A DNA stretch of 64,000 nucleotides from an uncultured Bacilli bacterium (lineage in GTDB: Bacteria > Bacillota_I > Bacilli_A > RF39 > UBA660): positions 1 through 64,000 of the forward strand of contig CAKOXI010000001.1 in NCBI GenBank assembly GCA_934130045.1. The letters run 5' to 3'. The stretch's first letter is position 1; the number at the start of each line of letters is the position of its first letter. The position numbers and the translations under genes were made by a program. Shown one piece after another: positions 51,410-60,907 of this stretch. A model generated the notes under the pieces. The model did no database searches. It was not told the DNA's origin and saw only the letters and a list, made by a program, of their open reading frames with translations.

Positions 51410-53557
51410 ATGGATACTGTCGGAGTAAGAGGTTTTTTTGCATCTGTTGATGTTTTTATTGCGTCAATGATAGAAAAAGTATATGGCTTAATTCTTTTAA
51501 TTGCTGACGTAGACATTTGGTCTAAGGTTGGAAATAAAATATTTAACAAAGTTTTTTCATTGATTGCTGTTTTTATGTTATTTAAAGCAGCTATAATTGT
51601 AATACAATATGTTATTAATCCAGATGAGTTAATATCATCTAAAAAGGGTGGTGTGAAATTTTTAAAAAATATTGTTATTTCTTTATTTATGCTTACAATG
51701 GCTACAACTGTTTTTGAAAAATTATATCAATTACAGGGCATTGTTTTAAATGAAAATGTACTTGGTAGAATTTTTTTGGAAGATTCGAAAGAAAATGCAA
51801 CTGAACAATCTAAAGATTTTAATAATATTGGAAAAGAAGTCGCATATTACATCTTTAGTTCTTTTCTTGATTATAGTAGAGATGGTGCTTTAGCTCCTGT
51901 TTTTCCTGATTATTGTAAAAATATTTTTGTGGAAGAGGATTATGAGTTAAATAAAGAAACATATTATGTTTCTTATATTAATCCATATAATGGCTTTGTA
52001 ATTAATGTTGCAAGACCGGTTTATACATGTGCATCGTATGTTACTCATGGGCAAAATGTTGGAATGTCAAACTTAGTTTATGATTCGAGGATTGATTCAA
52101 GATTTAATAGACTTGATGATGGTACAGCTATAAATTGGTCTGGTAGCATTTTGGGTAGTTGTGGTTCTCAAACTGGTGGATATTATACTTGTAAATCATA
52201 TTTGTGTCAGTCATATAATTGTGGCTCTAAAAATGGAGTTTATCTTGTTAATTTAATTAATAATGCAAGGGAAAATAAGGACGTAAAATTAATGCTTTCC
52301 GATGATATTTTGTCATCGACTGAGAGTGATTATATATTTGCACCTGGTATTATGTCTGGCTCAAATTATTCATCTTCTTTATCGGATTCTATTCAAATTT
52401 GCAAATGTTATAGTTGTTTTGCTCCATATGTAAAAGATTCTTATGATTGTAATACATCAGATGGAGATTTTATTTTCGAATATAAATTTGGTGTTTCATC
52501 ATTAGTAGGTTTTATTATATTAATTATGATAATTGTTCTTGCTGTTGATGTTGCAATAAGAACTGTAAAGTTAGCATTTTTGGAAATTATTGCCCCAATT
52601 CCAATTGTTTCTTTTATGGATATTAAAGAAAGCGGTTTATTTAAAAGTTGGGTAAAATTATTTATTAATGTATATTTAGAATTATTTTTAAAGTTGGGGT
52701 CTATATATTTTGGTTTTTTCTTTATTAAATTACTTATGAATGGAAGTTTTTCTGATATTCCTGCTTTTCAAAATGTTTTCGGAAGATTTTTTATGATTTT
52801 TGGTTGTTTACTTTTTGGAAAAAAATTTCCAGATTTTGTTAGCCAGATGATTGGACTTGGTGGAGATACTGGTGTAGGCAGTTTCTTTAAAACGTCTTTA
52901 AAATTTGTTACTGGAGCAGGAGCTATGGCTGTTGCAGGTATTGGTGGTGCTACTTCAAATTTGGCTTCAGGTGTAGAAAAGATTAGCAGTGCTAATGGTA
53001 CTAAAGCAAAATTGTTACAAACTGGTAAAACTGTTGCTAGTGTCTTTGGCGGTGCTGGTAGTGCTGCAGTTAGAACAATGGCTAATCAAATTTCATCTAA
53101 AGGTAGTGGAACTAAAAATAATATTATGCGTGGAATATATGGTAGCTCATATGCGAGAAAACAAAATGAAATGGGAAATCATATTGGTAATCGTGCTTTA
53201 GATAGTGCTAGGGATTTATTTCAAATAAATAATAAAGAAAAATTATCTACTGAAGATATGAAAAAAGAACTAGAAAATATTAAAAAAGAAAAACTAGAAA
53301 ATGATAATATGATTAATTCTTTACTTAATAATGAAAGTAATGCAACTAGCATAAGAAATGCTTTTGAATTAGATGATAAAAATAATAGATTGTATAAAAA
53401 TTATGAGGAATATTCAAATAATGTTTCAAATTCTATAAGTGAAGAGTTATATAATTCTTATGATTATTATTATAATTTAAGGGATGAACATAATAAAAGA
53501 ATTAAAGAATTGACTGAAGAAATTGAACATAACGAAGCGAATGATTCTTATAAATAA
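51410..53557 (+). CDS. VirB6/TrbL-like channel protein 1
   Basis: This 715-residue polytopic protein has three N-terminal helices (about 15-105), an outer loop of ~250 residues (about 110-360) with many Cys (CGSQTGGYYTCKSYLCQ, CKCYSCF), a second helix group (about 365-490), and a long hydrophilic tail. The tail is Gly/Ala-rich and then predicted coiled coil (LENIKKEKLENDN). Shares KVFSLIA(V/L)FM and the pattern of helices with the 53657 product. VirB6-like proteins form the inner-membrane channel. Confidence 0.78.
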   Translation: MDTVGVRGFFASVDVFIASMIEKVYGLILLIADVDIWSKVGNKIFNKVFSLIAVFMLFKAAIIVIQYVINPDELISSKKGGVKFLKNIVISLFMLTMATTVFEKLYQLQGIVLNENVLGRIFLEDSKENATEQSKDFNNIGKEVAYYIFSSFLDYSRDGALAPVFPDYCKNIFVEEDYELNKETYYVSYINPYNGFVINVARPVYTCASYVTHGQNVGMSNLVYDSRIDSRFNRLDDGTAINWSGSILGSCGSQTGGYYTCKSYLCQSYNCGSKNGVYLVNLINNARENKDVKLMLSDDILSSTESDYIFAPGIMSGSNYSSSLSDSIQICKCYSCFAPYVKDSYDCNTSDGDFIFEYKFGVSSLVGFIILIMIIVLAVDVAIRTVKLAFLEIIAPIPIVSFMDIKESGLFKSWVKLFINVYLELFLKLGSIYFGFFFIKLLMNGSFSDIPAFQNVFGRFFMIFGCLLFGKKFPDFVSQMIGLGGDTGVGSFFKTSLKFVTGAGAMAVAGIGGATSNLASGVEKISSANGTKAKLLQTGKTVASVFGGAGSAAVRTMANQISSKGSGTKNNIMRGIYGSSYARKQNEMGNHIGNRALDSARDLFQINNKEKLSTEDMKKELENIKKEKLENDNMINSLLNNESNATSIRNAFELDDKNNRLYKNYEEYSNNVSNSISEELYNSYDYYYNLRDEHNKRIKELTEEIEHNEANDSYK

Positions 53558-53592
53558 GTTTCAATGATTGTTAAGTAATTTATTTATATTGA

Positions 53593-53622
53593 TTGTATTT
53601 TGTTTCATATTTATGTTATAAT
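53593..53622 (+). promoter_or_regulatory. promoter of the second VirB6-like gene
   Basis: TTGTAT (53593-53598), 18 bp, TATAAT (53617-53622) preceded by TGT. Confidence 0.6.
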
Positions 53623-53656
53623 TATATAATATGTTAAAGATTTGGAGATGATTTGA

Positions 53657-55786
53657 GTGGGTGCTTGGTTTCATGGTATTATAAACATGCTTATGTCTGG
53701 TATTATTACTTTTTTGTGCTGGGTAGTCAATAATGTTTACAATTTAATATTACTATTGGCGGATATAAATATTTTTAGTAATGATGCAATATCAGCTATG
53801 AAAGATAAAGTTTTTTCACTTATAGCATTATTTATGGTATTTAAGTTAGCTTTTTCTATAATACAATATATTGTTGATCCTGATAAATTAACAGATAGTA
53901 CAAGTGGTGCACAAAAATTACTTGTTCGTATTGTTATTTCTCTTGCATTATTAACTGTTGTTGATACTGCATTTGAAAAAGCTATGGAGTTTCAAAATAT
54001 TATTTTACAAGAAGGAATTTTAAATAAAATTATTTTTGGAACATCATCTGGTGATGATTCTCCTACACTGGAAGATTCAAATACTTCAATTGATGAACTT
54101 GAAAAAAAGAAACAAACTCCATCGTGGTTTATATCATATACATTAGTTTCGGCATTTGTTGATTGGAATGATGATGCATTTGATGATAAATTAAATGGTG
54201 ATACATGTGAGGTTTCTCCATTTATTAAGGTTATTGGTAAATACAAGGAGGCTGATATTAGTAAGTTAACTGGTGGAAAATGTTATGAGTTATTTGTAAA
54301 AGAAATAGGTAATAGTGTAAATAAGGATTTTAAAAGTTATTTAAAGTCTTATGATATAGGAAGAGCTATTTCGAAGGTTGCAAGGGCAAAACGTAACAGT
54401 GAACTTATGATTAGTTTAAATTTTTTTACCCCATTGTTTCTTATAATTTTTATTGTTGTTTTAGTAATTATTGCAGTTAATGTGGCAGTTAGGGCAGTTA
54501 AGTTATCTGCACTTATGATTATTGCACCTTTGCCTATTATTTCTTATATTGATCCTAAAGAAAAAGATGGTTTATTTAAAAAATGGTATAAATTAGTATT
54601 TAAAACATATTTAGACCTATTTATACAGCTTGTATCATTTTATTTTGCAGTATTTTTAATAACTAATATTATAGGGCAAAATTCTTTGACAGGTTATTCT
54701 GGTACAACATATGAAATTGCTAAACATCCATTATTATATATATTTATAATTATTGGTATATTTCTGTTTGCAATGCAATTACCAAAATTAATTTCTGATT
54801 TAACTGGTGCTAAAACTGATGGCATTGCTAAGGGAATTAAATCTGGTATGGGGATTCTTGGAACTACTGCTGTTGCGGGAGTTGGCGGTGCCGTTGGTGG
54901 TATGGTAGCTGGTTGGCAACATGGAACTGGATTTGGAAAAGTTGGACATGCTTTAGCTTCTGGTGTTACTGGTGGACTTGGTGCACAGGTACGAGGTATA
55001 TGGAATGGTAGAAACGGTGGAAATGTTTTTGCTAATGCTGGAAAAGCTATAACTGCATCTGGTGTTGCTAGAAATGCAAATTGGGTTCGTGATTCAAATG
55101 GTAACCGTGTTAGAAGTCGTATTCCATTTGTTTCATCTGCCGCTAATTCTTTTGGAAAAATGGCAGGTTTAAAAAATCCAACTGTTGGTGTTGGTAGGTT
55201 AAAGGCAGATAAAAAATATGCTGATGAAGCATTGAAGAGTGCTCAAACAGCTTTACAGGATCAAATGACTGCTAGAAATGATGCTTTTACGCGTCAAGTT
55301 AATGCTGAAAATGAAATGAATCGTTTACGTGGTCAATTAAATAGTAAACTTAATAACTTGGATGGAATTGAGGGAGGATTTAATAACTCTACAGGTGATT
55401 TTGAATTAAAATATAATAATCAAAATATGAGTATACGTAATTTGGATTATGGACAATTTAGAAGTGCAATGTATGAAAATAGAAATCGTATTAACAGTAA
55501 GAGAGCAAATGGAGAATTGGATGATCAAAACTATAATAGAATTATGAGTAATATTGATTCATTATCTCGTATGTCTGAAAGTGAATTTAATTCATATAGA
55601 GGTGAAATATCTGATTTATCTAGTAGACTTTCAAGTAGTAGAGAGGTTTATGATAATGCTACAACTGCTTTAAATAATGCTAATAATCAAATAAGTTCAA
55701 TTCGTTCATTTATTGATTCTGCTCAAAAACAAAGTGATAGTTCCTCAAAAAGCCTTGATACTTTAAATAAGTCGCTTGGTAAATAA
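53657..55786 (+). CDS. VirB6/TrbL-like channel protein 2
   Basis: This 709-residue paralogue of the 51410 product has N-terminal helices (with NVYNLILLLADINIF and DKVFSLIALFMVFKLAFSI), a shorter outer region with two Cys, and a helix group at about 260-390. A Gly/Ala-rich segment (GTTAVAGVGGAVGGMVAGWQ) and a ~200-residue coiled-coil-rich cytosolic tail (ADEALKSAQTALQDQMTARN) follow. It starts at GTG; the GGAG site is ~10 nt upstream. It heads the run prgI-virB4-M23-virD4. Confidence 0.78.
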   Translation: MGAWFHGIINMLMSGIITFLCWVVNNVYNLILLLADINIFSNDAISAMKDKVFSLIALFMVFKLAFSIIQYIVDPDKLTDSTSGAQKLLVRIVISLALLTVVDTAFEKAMEFQNIILQEGILNKIIFGTSSGDDSPTLEDSNTSIDELEKKKQTPSWFISYTLVSAFVDWNDDAFDDKLNGDTCEVSPFIKVIGKYKEADISKLTGGKCYELFVKEIGNSVNKDFKSYLKSYDIGRAISKVARAKRNSELMISLNFFTPLFLIIFIVVLVIIAVNVAVRAVKLSALMIIAPLPIISYIDPKEKDGLFKKWYKLVFKTYLDLFIQLVSFYFAVFLITNIIGQNSLTGYSGTTYEIAKHPLLYIFIIIGIFLFAMQLPKLISDLTGAKTDGIAKGIKSGMGILGTTAVAGVGGAVGGMVAGWQHGTGFGKVGHALASGVTGGLGAQVRGIWNGRNGGNVFANAGKAITASGVARNANWVRDSNGNRVRSRIPFVSSAANSFGKMAGLKNPTVGVGRLKADKKYADEALKSAQTALQDQMTARNDAFTRQVNAENEMNRLRGQLNSKLNNLDGIEGGFNNSTGDFELKYNNQNMSIRNLDYGQFRSAMYENRNRINSKRANGELDDQNYNRIMSNIDSLSRMSESEFNSYRGEISDLSSRLSSSREVYDNATTALNNANNQISSIRSFIDSAQKQSDSSSKSLDTLNKSLGK

Positions 55787-55815
55787 AAAATTATGAATAA
55801 AAAGGAGGTTTATAT

Positions 55816-56139
55816 ATGTATGGAAGATTTTTAATTCCTGCAAACTCGAAAAAATCGGCATTGATACTTGGTTTATTTAAGCCTGCCGATTTAGTTATAA
55901 TATCGATAGGTGTGATTTTGTCATTTATTTTATTACTTACATTACCTATTGAACAAATGACATATACGATAATTGCTATTTTTCCTGCTTCATTTGCTGC
56001 TTTCTTAGTTTTTCCAATGGCATATTATCACAATGTAAGAACATTCATTGTTATACTTTTTAAGTATTTAACATCTAGACAAAAATTTGTATGGAAGGGT
56101 TGGTGTTATATAGATGAAGTCAACAAATTCAAAAAGTAA
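55816..56139 (+). CDS. PrgI-family T4SS membrane protein (VirB3-like)
   Basis: This 107-residue PrgI-type protein has an N-terminal polar stretch RFLIPANSKKSALILGLFKPADL, two closely spaced helices (about 27-45 and 50-70), and a C-terminal RTFIVILFKYLTSRQKFVW. In Gram-positive T4SS clusters PrgI always precedes the VirB4 gene, as here. AAAGGAGG site. It overlaps the next gene by 26 nt. Confidence 0.85.
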   Translation: MYGRFLIPANSKKSALILGLFKPADLVIISIGVILSFILLLTLPIEQMTYTIIAIFPASFAAFLVFPMAYYHNVRTFIVILFKYLTSRQKFVWKGWCYIDEVNKFKK

Positions 56140-56674
56140 ATATACTAATGATGTATTTGTTCCAATTAAAAGCATAACAAATGGTATGATTATTTTGGAT
56201 AATAATTTAAAAGTTTCTGGTGTTAAGATTAGACCAAGAAATATATTTATTCTTGAACAAGAAGCGCAAGATATTATTATTTCAAATCTAAAAAATGTTT
56301 ATAATATGATTGATTATGAATTTTGGATAATTGCAGCTGATAGACCAGTTGATATTCATGTATATTTATCTCAATTGCAACTTCTTTATAATTCTGTAAC
56401 AAGTCAAGCAAAAAGAAAATTAATAACGCAAGATATTCAAAAAGCAAATATGTTTATGAATAATAATGTTGTTGATACTGAGTATTATTTGCTTTTCAAA
56501 CATAAAGATATTGATGTTATACAAAAGAGAATTCGTAATTTAATTAATAATTTTGCAAATGCTGGTTTAACTACTGCGCAGACATCCAATGATGATTTAA
56601 GAATGGTATTAGATAACTTTTTAAATGGTGGTCAAACCACTACGTTTGGGACGGTGATGAGTGATGGATATTAA
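56114..56674 (+). CDS. VirB4 N-terminal half (split gene, part a)
   Basis: This 186-residue soluble protein matches the N-terminal part of VirB4/TrbE-type ATPases: DVFVPIKSITNGMIILDNN and later YYLLFKHKDIDVIQKRIRNL. It stops before the ATPase part, which is encoded in a different frame by the next gene. The 11-nt overlap and the next gene's own ribosome site point to a stable split rather than a sequencing error. It starts inside prgI. Confidence 0.72.
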   Translation: MKSTNSKSKYTNDVFVPIKSITNGMIILDNNLKVSGVKIRPRNIFILEQEAQDIIISNLKNVYNMIDYEFWIIAADRPVDIHVYLSQLQLLYNSVTSQAKRKLITQDIQKANMFMNNNVVDTEYYLLFKHKDIDVIQKRIRNLINNFANAGLTTAQTSNDDLRMVLDNFLNGGQTTTFGTVMSDGY

Positions 56675-58448
56675 GAGTCAAATAGCTCCAAAAGGGCTTG
56701 AATTTAAAGCTGCAGATTTTGTTATAAGTGATAAATATGCTTGTATATTAACAGTAGTTTCTTATCCTAAATATATAGAACCTGGTTATTTATCAAATTT
56801 AACTAGTATGTCAGGTATTAAGGTTGTTATTAAACATTTACCATTACCTTTTGATATCTTAAGAAGAATGCTTAATAAAGAAATTGCTGACTTGAAACAA
56901 AGATATCATGAAGAAAATGATAAAACAATTCAAGAAAGAATTAGACAGGATTATGAATCATTGGAACAATTTATTTCTCAAATTGCTGCAAGTCAGTCAA
57001 AAATATATGATTTCCAAATGCATATTATGGTTACTGCTGATTCACAAGAAGAATTAGCAGGAAAAAAATTCCAAATAAAAAACTATTTGGAAGCAATGGA
57101 AATGAAAGCATTTCCACTTAGATTTGAACAAGAAAAAGTTTTAAAATCGATGATTCCAATATTTCCTAAACAAGATATTGAAGAAAGAATTGGTACACCA
57201 ATGCCTACACCAACAATGGCGGCAATGTATCCATTTATTTTCGATAGTATAAAAGATCCAGGGTTAGCTACTTTACTCGGAGTTGATTTTTCTGGTGGTG
57301 TAATATTATTTAATCAATTTTTATATCAAATAAAAAAAGAACACAATAGAAATAATGCTAATTTAATTATTTTAGGTACATCTGGTTCTGGTAAATCAAC
57401 TGCTGCTAAATTAATGCTTCGTTCTCATATTAGAAATAATTGCAAAATTATTTATATAGATCCAGAGGGCGAATTAGAGGAAATGGCTAAAATGTATGAT
57501 GGTGATTTTATGGATTTAGGTAAGGGTGGAGAATATGGTATGATTAATCCACTTGAGGTTGTAATGGATGCAGATGAAGATGAAATTAAAGAGGGATTGG
57601 GATATACTGTATTAACAAGAACTTTACAAACTATAAAAGCTTTTTTAAAGTATTATGATCCTTCAATTGAAGAAGATGTTTTAACAATGTTTAGTGAAGT
57701 TGTTCAGGACACATATAGACGTTTTGGTATGAATTTTGATACTGATTTTTCTAAATTTAAATCTGAAGATTATCCAACATTTAGGGATGTATATGCGACT
57801 ATAAAGGGACGTATTTTATCAATGCCTGAGCAAAGCCATGAAAAAGATATATTGGAAAAACTTGAAATTAAGATTAGACCAATTACAAAAGAATTAAAGT
57901 ATTACTTTGATGGTCATACAACTATATCTCCTAATAGTGATTTTATTGTATTTAATATAAGAGAACTTATGAATGCTGATACAAATATTAGAAATGCATT
58001 ATTCTTTAATATTTTGAAATATGCATGGGGATTAACTTTGGATAAAAGTGTAAATTCAGTTCTAACTGTTGATGAAGCTCACGTACTTTTAAGTGGAAAT
58101 AATACATTAGGGGCTGACTTCTTAGCTCAAATTCAAAGACGTGCTAGAAAATATAATACTGGTACAATAATTATTACACAACAACCAAGTGATTTTAGTG
58201 ATCCAAATGTTATTACACAGGGAAAAGCTATATTTGATAATGCTTCATATTATTTAATAATGGGATTAAAAAAACAAGCAGTAGAAGATTTAGCAAAATT
58301 AATTGATTTAAATGAAAATGAAAAGGAAAGTATTAAACGTTACAATCAAGGAGAAGCACTATTTGTTTGTGGTAGTAGACGTATGAGAATAAATGTTGTT
58401 GTTACCGAACAAGAATTAGATTCGTTTGGTAGCGGTGGAGGTTTGTAG
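56664..58448 (+). CDS. virB4: VirB4 ATPase, C-terminal part (split gene, part b)
   Basis: This 594-residue T4SS ATPase has an N-terminal domain (about 1-200) with a coiled segment DLKQRYHEENDKTIQERIRQ, then a RecA-like core. Walker A is GTSGSGKST (238-246), Walker B VDEAHVLL (D470, E471), then RRARKYNTGTIIITQQPSDF. It energises T4SS assembly and substrate transfer. Start ATG 56664 with GGTGAT at 6 nt overlaps part a by 11 nt. It lacks the usual VirB4 N-terminus, supplied by part a. Confidence 0.95.
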   Translation: MDIKSQIAPKGLEFKAADFVISDKYACILTVVSYPKYIEPGYLSNLTSMSGIKVVIKHLPLPFDILRRMLNKEIADLKQRYHEENDKTIQERIRQDYESLEQFISQIAASQSKIYDFQMHIMVTADSQEELAGKKFQIKNYLEAMEMKAFPLRFEQEKVLKSMIPIFPKQDIEERIGTPMPTPTMAAMYPFIFDSIKDPGLATLLGVDFSGGVILFNQFLYQIKKEHNRNNANLIILGTSGSGKSTAAKLMLRSHIRNNCKIIYIDPEGELEEMAKMYDGDFMDLGKGGEYGMINPLEVVMDADEDEIKEGLGYTVLTRTLQTIKAFLKYYDPSIEEDVLTMFSEVVQDTYRRFGMNFDTDFSKFKSEDYPTFRDVYATIKGRILSMPEQSHEKDILEKLEIKIRPITKELKYYFDGHTTISPNSDFIVFNIRELMNADTNIRNALFFNILKYAWGLTLDKSVNSVLTVDEAHVLLSGNNTLGADFLAQIQRRARKYNTGTIIITQQPSDFSDPNVITQGKAIFDNASYYLIMGLKKQAVEDLAKLIDLNENEKESIKRYNQGEALFVCGSRRMRINVVVTEQELDSFGSGGGL

Positions 58449-58473
58449 TTTTATTTATTAGGTGGTGAGGTTA

Positions 58474-60180
58474 ATGGATAATGAAAATAATAAAAATAAT
58501 GATTTAGTAAAGCAAACATCTAAAGTTGCATTAAATGCAGCCTTATCACCTATAAAAAAGAGTATATTATTAAGTCTTTTGCCTATAATACCGTATTTAA
58601 TTGGTGCATTTTTAATTATCATATTATTTTGCGGAATTTATATGTCCATTGATGAACAAGCAGATGCTGTTACAAACCTTGGTCAAAAGGTTGGAAATGC
58701 AGTTCAGCTTTATGGGTTTAAAACTGAGGCAGAAGTTGAACAACAAGAAGAAGATAGATTTTATAATACTCTTGAATTTTACAAGGGTGTTTATGATTTA
58801 GATCGTTATGACATTCTTTTGATATCTAATACATTACTTTTTGAAGGAATGTATGAAGATAAACTAGAATTTGTTGAGGATAGTCGTGATGAAATTGAAA
58901 TCACTATACCTAGTAAGGATGGTAATATTTTAGTTGAATTTTTTGATATGATTAATTCTATTTATAAAAGTTTTTATAGTGGTTTTTCAAGTGCATTTAT
59001 GAGCTCTAGTCAATATAAGAAGGCTAATAAAATTTTATCTGAACCTGTTATAGTAATAAAAAAATGTCACAGTTTAACTAGTAATATGGAAGATTTTAAG
59101 CAATGTTATCGTGGATATTTAGTAGCTGAATATGATGAATTTTTAGATCAACTTATTGAATCTGATAAGATAGAAACAGAAGTTAAACCAGGATATTTAA
59201 TTCTTGACGATATATTTAATCTTAAGGATTTAAATATAGATTTAAATGATGAAATTGAAGATAGTTTGTTTAATTTAAATAATTTTATTTTTAAATTTAA
59301 TCCCGTTGCTTGGCTTTTAAATGCTATTCGTATACATTTGGGTGTTGAATTTAAACGTTTTAATGACCAATTAAGAACCGCTATTACTATTTTAATATTT
59401 GGAAAATTAGCAGGTCCACCAATTGATAGAAGTTGGTGGAATAATAAGCATTTTTTCTATAATGGATATATTGTTAAATACTTGAGGGAATATTATAAAA
59501 TTTCAAAGGATGAATATTCAGATGGTAATTTGAATGATATTTATACAGATAGGAAAAATAAGTTAGAAATTGCTAATTTGATTATTGAAACAACTGATGC
59601 ATATATGGATATGGATTCTGATACTAAAAATAATAATCCTAGTAAAGGCGATTCTGGATATGCAACTGGTTCAAGTTGTAAACCGATAAGTTCAAATGAT
59701 TTAGAAAGTTTTTCATCTCCTACAAATGGTGTATCATGTTCAGTTAATTCATGTTTTGGAGTTTATGCTGGAAAATGGGCATGTACTGCACATAAGGGTG
59801 TTGATGTTAATGCTTCTAGCGGAATATATGGTGTTTGCGATGGTGTTGTTACATTTGCTGGTATGTATAATAATGGTTCAGCTAGTGCCATAGAAACGGA
59901 TTGTAATATAAATGGTAAAGTGTACCATGTTAGATATCTTCATATGCCACTGGATGATGTTTATAGATTTAAAGTTGGAGATGTAATAAGTAGTGGACAA
60001 CGACTTGGTAATCAAGGAGCAGTTGGTAATGGTGTAACAGGTGCTCATTTGCATTTGGATGTTTCTTTAAATGGGGTGTATGTTAATCCTGAATCAATAG
60101 TTTCTGGATGTAGTTTTTCTTATGATTGCGAAGGAACGCGTAATAGTTGTCAATCTACTGGACAGTATTTTTGTAAATAG
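58474..60180 (+). CDS. T4SS-associated M23 (LytM-type) endopeptidase, membrane-anchored
   Basis: This 568-residue protein has a short cytosolic start, one helix (about 33-53), then a ~380-residue helical/unknown stem and a C-terminal M23 domain. The zinc-binding pattern HxxxD is in HKGVDV (H440, D444), and HLH is at H525-H527. Such enzymes open peptidoglycan for the secretion channel. Gram-positive T4SS usually have a NlpC/P60 or lysozyme-type enzyme (CwlT/VirB1) in this place; an M23 domain is a variant. Several Cys flank the domain. RBS AGGTGGTGAGG. Confidence 0.82.
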   Translation: MDNENNKNNDLVKQTSKVALNAALSPIKKSILLSLLPIIPYLIGAFLIIILFCGIYMSIDEQADAVTNLGQKVGNAVQLYGFKTEAEVEQQEEDRFYNTLEFYKGVYDLDRYDILLISNTLLFEGMYEDKLEFVEDSRDEIEITIPSKDGNILVEFFDMINSIYKSFYSGFSSAFMSSSQYKKANKILSEPVIVIKKCHSLTSNMEDFKQCYRGYLVAEYDEFLDQLIESDKIETEVKPGYLILDDIFNLKDLNIDLNDEIEDSLFNLNNFIFKFNPVAWLLNAIRIHLGVEFKRFNDQLRTAITILIFGKLAGPPIDRSWWNNKHFFYNGYIVKYLREYYKISKDEYSDGNLNDIYTDRKNKLEIANLIIETTDAYMDMDSDTKNNNPSKGDSGYATGSSCKPISSNDLESFSSPTNGVSCSVNSCFGVYAGKWACTAHKGVDVNASSGIYGVCDGVVTFAGMYNNGSASAIETDCNINGKVYHVRYLHMPLDDVYRFKVGDVISSGQRLGNQGAVGNGVTGAHLHLDVSLNGVYVNPESIVSGCSFSYDCEGTRNSCQSTGQYFCK

Positions 60181-60194
60181 AAAATGGTGGTTTT

Positions 60195-60893
60195 ATGAAA
60201 TATAAATTTGTTTTAATTCTTTTTTCATTATTATTTTGTTGTACTGCCTGTTCTATTAACTATAATATTGAATTAAATGAAAGTAATTATTATGAAAAAA
60301 TATATGCCATTGAGAATCATATCGATTATTTTAAAAAGAATAATAATTCATATAAAAATTTAGTTGGATATAACAAATTAAACGTCGAGACTGAACTTGA
60401 TCAACCACAGGATTTAGATTATTTAAAACTTTATAATTATTTTAATGTAATAGAATCTGGTGCTTATTTGGATGGAGAAATTAGAAGCTTTGCTGAATAC
60501 AGCTTTGGATTATATAAATGTTATGATGATTATATTTTAGAAAATAATGATAATATCATAACTTTAAAAACTAGTGGTAATTTTCTTTGTGATAATATTT
60601 TAAGTCAAACAGATAATTTTTATGTTAATATTAAAAGTGATTATAAATTGATTGAAACTAATGCAAATACAGTTAAAAATAATATTTATACTTGGAATTT
60701 AAAAGAAAATGTTGATAAAAATATAATTTTGAAATTGAAAGTTGAAAATTTAAATAATAAAATAAATGAAAGCTCGAAAAGTAAATTTTTAGATTTTAAA
60801 TTTTTAACAGTAACTTTATTTGGAACTGTATTATTAATAACATTTATATCTTTGTTTATATATATTAAAAATAAGAATTCAAATAAAATTTGA
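60195..60893 (+). CDS. lipoprotein with C-terminal helix, T4SS locus
   Basis: This 232-residue protein has a signal peptide and lipobox CTAC, so residue ~19 would be the lipidated Cys. The outer domain (about 20-195) is unrecognised and carries two Cys. A C-terminal helix (about 202-224) ends in a basic tail. Having both lipid and helix anchors is unusual. It sits 14 nt after the M23 gene and 15 nt before virD4. Function unknown. Confidence 0.65.
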   Translation: MKYKFVLILFSLLFCCTACSINYNIELNESNYYEKIYAIENHIDYFKKNNNSYKNLVGYNKLNVETELDQPQDLDYLKLYNYFNVIESGAYLDGEIRSFAEYSFGLYKCYDDYILENNDNIITLKTSGNFLCDNILSQTDNFYVNIKSDYKLIETNANTVKNNIYTWNLKENVDKNIILKLKVENLNNKINESSKSKFLDFKFLTVTLFGTVLLITFISLFIYIKNKNSNKI

Positions 60894-60907
60894 ATGGAGT
60901 GATACTA

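Noticed and set aside
52989..53201. Second-phase frame in the VirB6-like 1 tail
   Set aside because: Overlaps a coding region with clear conservation to its paralogue; no start signal.
56641..56680. VirB4 frameshift caused by a sequencing error
   Set aside because: The second frame has a well-spaced GGTGAT site and an ATG, and the overlap is of the kind used for translational coupling, so a true split is favoured, though reads should be checked.
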